A stretch of 11,227 nt of DNA from Verrucomicrobiaceae bacterium (GTDB taxonomy: Bacteria; Verrucomicrobiota; Verrucomicrobiia; Verrucomicrobiales; Akkermansiaceae). The stretch lies in contig JAIXVN010000617.1 of NCBI GenBank assembly GCA_027483005.1, positions 1 to 11,227 on the forward strand. Direction: 5' to 3'. A program made the translations under genes and the position numbers. Below are positions 1 through 6,101 of this stretch, in pieces. Positions within the stretch are counted from its first letter, which is position 1. Every line of letters begins with the position of its first letter. The notes under the pieces were generated by a model. It made no database searches. It was not told the origin of the DNA and worked only from the letters and a program-made list of their open reading frames with translations.

Positions 1-852
1 GATGGCGGTCTTGCGATCAAACAGATCGTAGCCGGGAACCGCCCTTGCCGTGCCGGCTGGATTGCCGCGCGACTCATCATGGATCAGCGACAGGTCATAG
101 TGCGCGTCGCGGCTTTTGGAGGGATGCCAGGACAGGCGTGCCTGGAGGCGGTCGCGCTGGGTGGCCGCGAAGGCCTCATTGGCGTTGAAAAGATTGGTCA
201 CCTCGCCCTCGCTCTCTCTGTGAACGACGGAAACCCGCAGTGCGAGTTCCTCCGGCACCAGAACGAAATCCTGGGCGATCGCGGCGCGGAAGGTGCGGTT
301 TTCCGACAGTTCGAGCAGCGCCTTGCCATCCTGGGAACTTCCCGCCTGGGCGGTCAGGAGATGCAGCGCACCGGCAAAACCATTCGGGCCGGGGCCAAGA
401 AACTGCGGACCGCGCAGCACCTCGGCGCGTTCCAGGTCCCACAGCACCATGGGCAGGTAGCGCAGAGTCGCAACCGACACTGGAGCGCCGTCCTCCATCA
501 CCGTGATGAACGGGTTGGACGCGGTGCCGACCACGTAGAAAAGGCCATCCTGATTCACCCCGCGCAGGCTGAACGATCCTGCCGACAGGTTTCCACCATA
601 GGCCCCGGCAACTGCTGCGAAGAGATCCTGATAGGTGGCTTTCTGCACTGGAACCACCGCCAGATCCCTGGAGTCCATCACCAATGAGTTGCCCGGCAGG
701 GCTTCCGTTCCGATCAAGGCCCGATCTGCGGTCACCGTAAGCGGCGGAAGCAGCTCATCGGCAGCACCTGGCTGCGGGGCCATGAGTGCCACGCAGAAGG
801 TCATCCTGACTCCAGCTGTCGGCAGAAGGATCTGGCTGCGAAACCCAGTCAT
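1..852 (-). CDS. TonB-dependent outer-membrane receptor, N-terminal part (cut by window edge)
   Basis: This partial gene reads leftward off the window, leaving 284 codons. It encodes the start of a TonB-dependent receptor, a beta-barrel that takes up large or scarce substrates across the outer membrane using TonB energy. After a hydrophobic leader (about residues 8-26) comes a TonB-box-like LTVTADR (39-45). A plug domain follows: FSLRGVNQDGL (94-104), a VMEDGAPV motif (119-126) and the family hallmark ERAEVLRGPQ (141-150). The barrel begins after about residue 165, with alternating polar and aromatic strands. The start at 852 was chosen for a GGAG four bases upstream and a usable signal peptide. 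An ATG at 885 gives a longer N-terminus and one at 804 has a good GGAG but too short a leader, so the start is uncertain. The substrate cannot be told from this part. It is divergent from the response regulator at 1151 and has no shown link to the hydroxyproline genes. Confidence 0.88.
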   Translation of the reverse strand, partial: MTGFRSQILLPTAGVRMTFCVALMAPQPGAADELLPPLTVTADRALIGTEALPGNSLVMDSRDLAVVPVQKATYQDLFAAVAGAYGGNLSAGSFSLRGVNQDGLFYVVGTASNPFITVMEDGAPVSVATLRYLPMVLWDLERAEVLRGPQFLGPGPNGFAGALHLLTAQAGSSQDGKALLELSENRTFRAAIAQDFVLVPEELALRVSVVHRESEGEVTNLFNANEAFAATQRDRLQARLSWHPSKSRDAHYDLSLIHDESRGNPAGTARAVPGYDLFDRKTAI

Positions 853-991
853 CCCACTCCATCTGCTGGATTGAACCACCTTCATGCCAGCTGCAAACCA
901 GCCCGCGACTGAAGATTTAAAGTTAATGTCCGGATCATGATGATACGGAGTGGCGAGAACGAGGTCATGAATTCATGCAATCGAAGATGAA

Positions 992-1004
992 TGCAAGTTT
1001 TGCA
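992..1004. promoter_or_regulatory. Small palindrome TGCAA-GTT-TTGCA, possible operator
   Basis: A perfect 5-base inverted repeat with a 3-base spacer lies in the divergent region between the TonB receptor and the response regulator, 17 bases upstream of a candidate -35 box. A further ATGCAA copy sits at 975-980, so ATGCAA occurs twice 16 bases apart. Both the position and the symmetry fit a regulator binding site, but a palindrome this short can occur by chance. The rest of 853-1150 (298 bases) is AT-richer than the flanking genes and shows no coding potential that I trust. Confidence 0.25.
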
Positions 1005-1020
1005 CCCTGATCAAATCGCC

Positions 1021-1049
1021 TTGCCACTCTCCGGGGCGACTCCTATCGG
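1021..1049 (+). promoter_or_regulatory. Weak sigma70-like promoter candidate for the response regulator
   Basis: TTGCCA at 1021-1026 matches the -35 consensus at five of six positions. It is followed after exactly 17 bases by TATCGG at 1044-1049, which matches TATAAT only at its first three bases. The site would start transcription about 95 bases before the ATG at 1151. The poor -10 box keeps confidence low. Confidence 0.25.
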
Positions 1050-1150
1050 TCGTCCGTGGAAATTGTCATTCGCGCCGACCAAAGCGGCTTGGTCGTCTGC
1101 GCAGACATCCAGTCGAGAGACCATCAAGACTCGCCCCCCCTCAGGAATCC

Positions 1151-1837
1151 ATGATGGCAGAATGCCAGATCATCCGTCTTCTGATCGTCGAGGATGACGA
1201 GGGACTGCTCAACTCGATCTCCAGAATCATGGCGATGCAGCCGGACATCGACGTCGTCGGGTCGTATGTCAGCACCGAAGAGGCCATGGAAACCACCGAC
1301 TGGTCTGAGGTCGATGTGATGCTGGTCGATCTCGGTCTGCCTGGCGTGTCCGGCGTTGATCTGATCGCTTCCGCCACCTTCCAGAACCCCCAGCTTTACT
1401 GTCTGGTCCACACGGCTCACGATGACCGGGAATCGCTCTTCGCCGCGCTCCGGGCTGGAGCAGTGGGATACGTGATCAAAGGCATGCCAGTCCTTGAGAC
1501 CCTTGAAGCGGTGCGCGCAGTGTCCATCGGCACGCCCACCCTCAGCCCTTCCGTGGCCAGATACCTCATCGACGAGTTTCGAAGCCGCAGTTCAACCAAG
1601 CCGGATGAAGCCTTGTCGTCCCGCGAAATCGACCTCCTCCATCTGAGCGCCCAAGGTCTGATCTACAAGGAAATCGGCGACAGGCTCTCGATCAGCTCCG
1701 GCACGGTGCACAGCCATATCAAGAGGATCTACCGCAAGCTCCAGGTCGCCAACCGCGAGCAGGCCCTGCGCCGCGCGCAAGCCCTCGGTTACCTGGTTCC
1801 CGTGGCCCGGGAAAGAGACGACCCGCAAGCGCAATGA
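1151..1837 (+). CDS. NarL/FixJ-type two-component response regulator (REC + LuxR HTH)
   Basis: This 228-residue protein is a cytoplasmic DNA-binding response regulator of the usual length for the NarL/FixJ family. The receiver domain (about 9-125) has the acidic pair D15/D16 in LLIVEDDE, the phospho-acceptor D60 in VMLVDLGLPG, the conserved threonine T88 and lysine K110. All residues needed for phosphorylation are therefore present. The LuxR-type helix-turn-helix spans about 154-212, with the typical LSSREIDLL opening and SSGTVHSHIKRIYRKL recognition region. AGGA at 1143-1146 serves as ribosome binding site for ATG 1151 or, with better spacing, ATG 1154. No histidine kinase is visible within the window, so it is an orphan here. 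It converges on the hydroxyproline dehydrogenase and is divergent from the TonB receptor. Its targets are unknown; control of the receptor is one possibility. Confidence 0.93.
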   Translation: MMAECQIIRLLIVEDDEGLLNSISRIMAMQPDIDVVGSYVSTEEAMETTDWSEVDVMLVDLGLPGVSGVDLIASATFQNPQLYCLVHTAHDDRESLFAALRAGAVGYVIKGMPVLETLEAVRAVSIGTPTLSPSVARYLIDEFRSRSSTKPDEALSSREIDLLHLSAQGLIYKEIGDRLSISSGTVHSHIKRIYRKLQVANREQALRRAQALGYLVPVARERDDPQAQ

Positions 1838-1860
1838 GTCCCCGCCGCCGGGTATCTGAG

Positions 1861-1952
1861 CTCCGGAGAAGGGCTTCGAAAGCCCTTGGCAGAGGACATG
1901 GAACCCGCATCGCCAGGCTTGTGCAAAGGGGACGCAGTCCCCTTCTCCAGAG
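1861..1952. repeat. Nested inverted-repeat element with two internal hairpins
   Basis: In the gap between two convergent genes, outer arms at 1861-1873 and 1940-1952 are inverted copies (CTC-N-GGAGAAGGG against CCCTTCTCC-N-GAG), 12 of 13 bases matching. Within and overlapping these arms lie two perfect short hairpins: AAGGGCTT-CGA-AAGCCCTT at 1869-1887 and AAGGGGAC-GCA-GTCCCCTT at 1926-1944. Each has an 8-bp stem and a 3-base loop. They could stop transcription of either convergent gene, but neither is followed by a real T-run. The overall look is that of a short dispersed REP- or MITE-like element. Whether it is repeated elsewhere in the genome cannot be seen from here. Confidence 0.6.
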
Positions 1953-1984
1953 TGGCGAGCCGCCCGTGCCCCTCTTCATCTCGT

Positions 1985-3235
1985 TCACGCATACCGGTCC
2001 GGCGAGAGCATCGTGAGATCGTGCGACGGGCGTTCGTGATCGACGAGCTGGGCGGCGAGTTCGCCGCTGACGGGGCCGAGGCTGATGCCCATCATCGAGT
2101 GACCGGTGGCGACGACGAGGTTCGACGCGGCCTTTGTCCGACCGAGATATGGCATTCCATCGGGCGAACAGGGACGGAAGCCCTGCCAGGGCTTGATGCC
2201 GTCGAAGTCGGTGACCTTGAACCTCGGGAAATACTTCGGCAGTGCCTTGAGGATGCCCTGCACGCGGCGTGGCTCGATGTGCTCCTTCTTGCCGCTGATT
2301 TCCATGGTGCCACCGACGCGGAGGGCACCGTTGATCGGAGTGATCGCGACGCGGGCCTCGGTGAAAACGGAGCAAAGGGTCGGCACTTCGACCGGGTTCT
2401 GAAGAGTCAGGCTGTAACCCTTCCCTGCCTGCATCGGGATGCGCAGACCGAGGTCCTTCACAAGGTCATCCGACCAGGCTCCGGCGCAGAGGACGAACTC
2501 ATCGCCCTCGATGTCACCGGCGGAGGTTTTCAACACGACGAGCTTGTTTCCCTCACGCTTCCAGCCTTCGAAGCTCGTGTTCCAGAGAAAGGTGCCACCG
2601 CCTTCAAGGATGCGGCGTTGATAGGCGGAGATGAGTCGATTCGGATCGAGATGGCAGTCTTTCGGAAACCAGACGGAACCGGCGACGTCCATCGTGATCG
2701 TCGGATCGAGCTTCGCGGTGCCAGCGGCATCGAACACCTCCGCCGGGACTCCGAGGCTGCGGGACTTGACGGCAACAGCGGCTTCCTCATCGAGTCCGTG
2801 CTGGGTCTTGCAGAGCATCAGCAGTCCCTTTTTCACAAGGCCGAAATCCTCACCGGAATCGGCGAGATCATCGTAGATCGCGCGGCTGGCGAGATTGAGG
2901 TCGCGCAGGACCGGCGACGCTTGATCGACGTGCTTGTGGGTCGCGGCGGCCATGAACTTCAGACCCCAGGAAACGAGTCCGAAGTCGAGGCGTGGCTTGA
3001 TGTAGAAGGGAGACTCCGGATTCCACATCCACTTGAAGCCGAGGGCGACCATGCCTGGGGCGGCGAGCGGCACGAAGTGGCTGGGCACGATCATGCCCGC
3101 GTTGCCGAAGGAGCAGCCATCGCGCTTTTCGGGAGAGCGATCGACGATCGTGACGCGGTGGCCGCGCTTGAGGCAGGCATCGGCCGTGGCAAGTCCGATG
3201 ATGCCTCCGCCGAGGATGACGATGTGTTTGGACAT
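1985..3235 (-). CDS. DadA-like FAD D-amino-acid dehydrogenase, probable cis-4-hydroxy-D-proline dehydrogenase
   Basis: This 416-residue protein belongs to the DAO/DadA family of FAD-dependent amine oxidoreductases. The dinucleotide-binding motif GGGIIG is at residues 9-14 and the acidic residue ending beta-2 sits in VTIVDRS (about 28-34). Typical late motifs are GKGYSLTL, VGGTMEISG, GFRPCSPDGMPYLGRT and the C-terminal GHSMMGISLGP FAD loop. DadA proteins oxidise D-amino acids to imino acids and pass electrons to the respiratory chain. Beside a hydroxyproline epimerase, the expected substrate is cis-4-hydroxy-D-proline, giving 1-pyrroline-4-hydroxy-2-carboxylate (Pyr4H2C). It is a single-subunit enzyme here, unlike multi-subunit versions in some Pseudomonas and Sinorhizobium. 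It is the last gene of the minus-strand operon, 12 bases after the epimerase stop, without a visible Shine-Dalgarno. A general D-amino-acid dehydrogenase is the alternative; the substrate is inferred from context. Confidence 0.9.
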   Translation of the reverse strand: MSKHIVILGGGIIGLATADACLKRGHRVTIVDRSPEKRDGCSFGNAGMIVPSHFVPLAAPGMVALGFKWMWNPESPFYIKPRLDFGLVSWGLKFMAAATHKHVDQASPVLRDLNLASRAIYDDLADSGEDFGLVKKGLLMLCKTQHGLDEEAAVAVKSRSLGVPAEVFDAAGTAKLDPTITMDVAGSVWFPKDCHLDPNRLISAYQRRILEGGGTFLWNTSFEGWKREGNKLVVLKTSAGDIEGDEFVLCAGAWSDDLVKDLGLRIPMQAGKGYSLTLQNPVEVPTLCSVFTEARVAITPINGALRVGGTMEISGKKEHIEPRRVQGILKALPKYFPRFKVTDFDGIKPWQGFRPCSPDGMPYLGRTKAASNLVVATGHSMMGISLGPVSGELAAQLVDHERPSHDLTMLSPDRYA

Positions 3236-3247
3236 GGAGAATGATAT

Positions 3248-4171
3248 CTAACTGATGCCGTTGGCGAAGGGATCGGAGGGATCGAAGCAGAGGGTGGACT
3301 CCGCCATGATGTGGGCTTCGCCGGTGATGGTCGGGATGATCTCGCCAATGGAGAGATTGGACCAGATGAAGGAGCCGCGGAATGCGCTGCCGACGATGCT
3401 TTCCTGGATCCAGGTCCCGCCCTCGGTGAGTTTCCCGGCGGAGGCCAGGCAGGCGAGCTTGGCGCTGGTGCCGGTGCCGCAGGGGGAGCGGTCGTAGGCC
3501 TTTCCGGGACAGAGCACGAAGTTGCGGGAGTCGCCGCCCTTGAGGCCGGGGCCGAAGAGCTCGATGTGGTCGATCTCGGGAAAGCCGCCGGCGTTGAGAG
3601 ATTGGCGGATCGACCAGGCGAGATTGGTCAGCGCCTCGACATCGTCTTCTGGGCGCAGGGAAATCGAGGTCACGAGGAAGAACCAGTTTCCACCCCAGGC
3701 GACATCGCCGGTGACGCTGCCGACTCCGGGCACCTCGACGGTGACTCCGGCCGCCGAGCGGCGGCTGGGGACATTGGTGATCGAGACGCTGCCGTCCTCG
3801 TGGAGGGTGGCGGTGACCACGCCGACCGGCGTGTCGATGCGGTGGACTCCGACACCGATGCGACCGAGGTGGGCGAGGGTCACGATCAGGCCGATCGTTC
3901 CATGGCCGCACATGCCGAGGTAGTCGACGTTGTTGAAAAAGATGACCCCGGCGGCGCAATCGGGCTCGTGGGGTTCGACAAGGATGGCCCCGACCATCAC
4001 GTCCGAACCGCGGGGCTCGAGCACGACGGATTTACGGAAGTCATCGTAGTTCCTGCGGAAACGGATCACCCGCTCCGCGAGGGGGCCGGTGCCAAGATCC
4101 GGGCCACCAGCGATGACCACGCGGGTGGGCTCGCCGCCGGTGTGGGAGTCGATGACGGTGACGCGTTTCAT
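3248..4171 (-). CDS. lhpA: 4-hydroxyproline 2-epimerase (proline racemase family)
   Basis: This 307-residue member of the proline racemase family probably interconverts trans-4-hydroxy-L-proline and cis-4-hydroxy-D-proline, the first step of hydroxyproline breakdown. The N-terminal signature [14 protein letters not shown] (6-19) is present. Both catalytic cysteines are seen: C88 in GMCGHGTIG and C231 in SPCGTGTSA. Two thiols fit a racemase/epimerase rather than the trans-3-hydroxyproline dehydratase branch, which replaces one with threonine. The start at 4171 was chosen because its ATG overlaps the stop of the upstream protease gene as ATGA (4168-4171) and the protein then begins exactly at the conserved [10 protein letters not shown]; the frame is open further upstream, with another ATG at 4201. 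A proline racemase activity cannot be excluded from sequence, but the dehydrogenase, deaminase and semialdehyde dehydrogenase neighbours favour hydroxyproline. Confidence 0.93.
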   Translation of the reverse strand: MKRVTVIDSHTGGEPTRVVIAGGPDLGTGPLAERVIRFRRNYDDFRKSVVLEPRGSDVMVGAILVEPHEPDCAAGVIFFNNVDYLGMCGHGTIGLIVTLAHLGRIGVGVHRIDTPVGVVTATLHEDGSVSITNVPSRRSAAGVTVEVPGVGSVTGDVAWGGNWFFLVTSISLRPEDDVEALTNLAWSIRQSLNAGGFPEIDHIELFGPGLKGGDSRNFVLCPGKAYDRSPCGTGTSAKLACLASAGKLTEGGTWIQESIVGSAFRGSFIWSNLSIGEIIPTITGEAHIMAESTLCFDPSDPFANGIS

Positions 4172-5025
4172 GGTTCGGGCGGGAGTTTCTCGATTCTCCA
4201 TTTGAAAGTGGTGGGGTGTCCGGCGGGCAGGCCCGCCAGGTGGGCGCGGTCCTGTGCCTCGCGCTTCGAGGGTCTCAGATAGCGCCAGGCCTTCTCGCCA
4301 TAGACCTCGGCGCAAAGGGCGGCGACCTTGGGGTCATACGCCTTCAGCTCGGCGCGGGTGTTGACGTGGTTGTGAAGGTCATCGTTCTCACGATTGTCGT
4401 CGAACCAACTCTGCGAGGCCTCCGCCCAGTATTCGTGGTGGTTGGTGGCGGCGTAGGTTTTCCTCCACAGGCCGGCGGCGATGGCTTCGTCGTAAACCTT
4501 CTTCAGCCGCGCATCGAAGGTCGGATCGACGGTGGAAAGGCCGGTATCGTGAATGGCGTGGGAGAACTCATGAATCATGATGTTCTCGGTGGAGTAGGGA
4601 TCTCCCTTGAACTCCAGCAGATTCTCCTCCGCGCAACTGACGCAGGGATTTTCAAGGTTCGCGCCGAGTCCGCGGGCCCGACGGTCCCAGTAGTCCTTCG
4701 GGGTGAGCTTCGAGTGTTCCGGGATGTCCGTGGTAAACTCGGAGGCCGCCATCACGGTGAGGTGGACCTTGTTCTTCGCCATCGCCTGGAGGAGGTCCTT
4801 CCGTCCATCGAGGACGTGTCGGATGATCCAGGCCGCCTCACGGAGGGCATCGTCGGCGACCTTTTCCGAAGACACGATGGGGAAGCCATCGACCAGGATC
4901 TGCCGCTTGTAGAACGGATCGAGGTGGAAGGTTTCCCGGATCTCCGGGGTCACTGCGGTGACGCCGGCCGGCTCCGCCGCGAAGGCGGAGCTGACGAGGC
5001 AGAAGGCGAAGAGCAGGTGCTTCAC
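4168..5025 (-). CDS. Secreted M34-like (anthrax lethal factor / Pro-Pro endopeptidase type) zinc metalloprotease
   Basis: This 285-residue protein starts with GTG at 5025, needed to give a clean signal peptide ([15 protein letters not shown], cleavage near residue 16); no ATG fits. The zinc motif HEFSH is at 152-156. About 40 residues later, Y191-x-x-TN-x-x-E198-YWAEA matches the region of anthrax lethal factor that holds Tyr728 and the third zinc ligand Glu735, with the same 7-residue Tyr-Glu spacing. PPEP-1 of Clostridioides difficile, a Pro-Pro endopeptidase, has this arrangement too. A CVSC pair (128-131) precedes the zinc site and may form a disulfide or a structural site. The gene begins five bases after the stop of the deaminase gene and ends overlapping the epimerase start (ATGA), so it is translationally coupled to hydroxyproline catabolism. 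I infer an exported peptidase acting on proline-rich or collagen-like peptides. The family call is from motif recognition, and the substrate is not shown. Confidence 0.8.
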   Translation of the reverse strand: MKHLLFAFCLVSSAFAAEPAGVTAVTPEIRETFHLDPFYKRQILVDGFPIVSSEKVADDALREAAWIIRHVLDGRKDLLQAMAKNKVHLTVMAASEFTTDIPEHSKLTPKDYWDRRARGLGANLENPCVSCAEENLLEFKGDPYSTENIMIHEFSHAIHDTGLSTVDPTFDARLKKVYDEAIAAGLWRKTYAATNHHEYWAEASQSWFDDNRENDDLHNHVNTRAELKAYDPKVAALCAEVYGEKAWRYLRPSKREAQDRAHLAGLPAGHPTTFKWRIEKLPPEP

Positions 5026-5029
5026 AAGA

Positions 5030-5962
5030 TCACTTGCGCTTTGGGAGCTTCGGGCGGTTGGCGATGCCGTCGTGGATGACCTTGAGCACGGCCTTGCGCT
5101 CGGCACCCTTGAGGACGGTGCGTGGAGCACGGACCCACTCGGCTCCGAGGCCGCATTCCTGGACGCAGAGCTTGATGTACTGGACGAACTTGATGTTCAC
5201 ATCGAGGTGGAGCAGCGGAGTGAACCAGCGATAGATCTCGAGGGCCTTCTTCCACTCGCCAGCCTGCATGAGTTCCCAGCAGGCCTGGTTTTCCTCGGGG
5301 AAGGCGATGCCGGTTCCGGCGACCCAGCCGTCGATGCCGAGCACGGCGCTTTCGAGGGCGAGGTCATCGACGCCGGTGAAGATCGAGTAGCGATCGCCAA
5401 CGGTGTTGCGGAGGTCGGTGATGCGGCGGGTGTTGCCGGAGCTCTCCTTGAGCGAGGTGAAATTCTTCACGTCGGCCAGCTTGGCGAACATCTCGGGAGT
5501 GATGTCGTTTCCGTAGCTGATCGGGTTGTTGTAGATCATGATCGGCAGTCCGGTGGACTTGGCGACCGTGCGCAGGTGGCCCATCGACTCCTCGGGATCG
5601 GGGGTCTTGTAGTTCATCGCCGGCATCAGCATGTAGCCGTCGACACCGAGCTTTTCGCAGTCCTTCACATAACGACAGGCCTCGGCGGTGGCGGACTCGG
5701 CGACGCCGCTGACGACCGGGATGCGGCCCTTCACGACGCCGACCATTTCCTTCATCACGAGCCGCTTTTCCTCGGAAGTGAGGGTTTGGTTTTCTCCAAG
5801 CGAGCCGAGGTAAACCAGTCCGCTGATGCCGGACTTGATGAGGATTTCGGTATGCCGGGCGGTCGCATCGAGATCGAGCGATCCGTCCTTGTGCATGTGG
5901 GTGGTGATGGCCGGGAAGACTCCGGTCCAGGTGCCCTTGCGGGTGCGGGATGTTGACGCCAT
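5030..5962 (-). CDS. lhpC: DapA-family lyase, probable 1-pyrroline-4-hydroxy-2-carboxylate deaminase
   Basis: This 310-residue protein of the dihydrodipicolinate synthase/N-acetylneuraminate lyase family is a cytoplasmic class I Schiff-base TIM-barrel enzyme. The Schiff-base lysine is K172 in SLKESSGN, the catalytic tyrosine is Y144 in MIYNNPISYG, and GSLGE (53-57) takes the place of the GTTGE phosphate-site loop. In hydroxyproline operons such enzymes deaminate and dehydrate Pyr4H2C to alpha-ketoglutarate semialdehyde. The flanking epimerase, DadA-like dehydrogenase and semialdehyde dehydrogenase leave exactly this step to be filled. The gene leads the minus-strand operon and its start lies opposite the dehydrogenase gene across a 139-base divergent region. 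True DapA or another aldolase activity is possible from sequence alone, but the surroundings argue strongly against a role in lysine synthesis. Confidence 0.9.
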   Translation of the reverse strand: MASTSRTRKGTWTGVFPAITTHMHKDGSLDLDATARHTEILIKSGISGLVYLGSLGENQTLTSEEKRLVMKEMVGVVKGRIPVVSGVAESATAEACRYVKDCEKLGVDGYMLMPAMNYKTPDPEESMGHLRTVAKSTGLPIMIYNNPISYGNDITPEMFAKLADVKNFTSLKESSGNTRRITDLRNTVGDRYSIFTGVDDLALESAVLGIDGWVAGTGIAFPEENQACWELMQAGEWKKALEIYRWFTPLLHLDVNIKFVQYIKLCVQECGLGAEWVRAPRTVLKGAERKAVLKVIHDGIANRPKLPKRK

Positions 5963-5995
5963 GACCTGAAGCTAGATCAGGAAACGCGAACCGGT

Positions 5996-6024
5996 ATTGT
6001 GCGAAATCCCGTGATGGACCACAA
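5996..6024 (-). promoter_or_regulatory. Candidate promoter for the minus-strand hydroxyproline operon, in the divergent region
   Basis: On the minus strand, TTGTGG (6024-6019) and CACAAT (6001-5996) are separated by 17 bases. They would start transcription about 25-30 bases before the ATG at 5962. The matches are three of six for -35 and four of six for -10, so this is only a weak candidate. The 139-base region 5963-6101 must hold promoters for both operons. An inverted repeat CCTGA-N7-TCAGG (5965-5981) directly in front of the ATG could be an operator or leader hairpin. I see no convincing plus-strand promoter. Confidence 0.3.
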
Positions 6025-6101
6025 AAACGAGCAAGCCATTCCCGGAGCCTTCCGCTATCAACATGCACCACCGGGCAACCCCGGCTTTCCATTTCCCTTT
6101 T

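Noticed and set aside
79..687. A 202-codon plus-strand open frame at the left end
   Set aside because: The minus strand gives a continuous TonB-dependent receptor plug domain over the same bases, so this is a shadow.
1886..3244. A 452-codon plus-strand open frame opposite the DadA-like dehydrogenase
   Set aside because: It is an antisense shadow in GC-rich DNA; the minus frame has clear FAD-binding and DadA motifs, whereas this one shows no domain or start signal.
3311..4282. A 323-codon plus-strand open frame opposite the epimerase
   Set aside because: The composition is dominated by Gly, Ala, Asp and Glu with no motif; the opposite strand holds both catalytic cysteine motifs of the racemase family.
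6063..6101. Upstream ATG (6063) as the start of the semialdehyde dehydrogenase
   Set aside because: It would add 13 residues not typical of the family and has no ribosome binding site; ATG 6102 gives the expected N-terminus, although neither has a Shine-Dalgarno.
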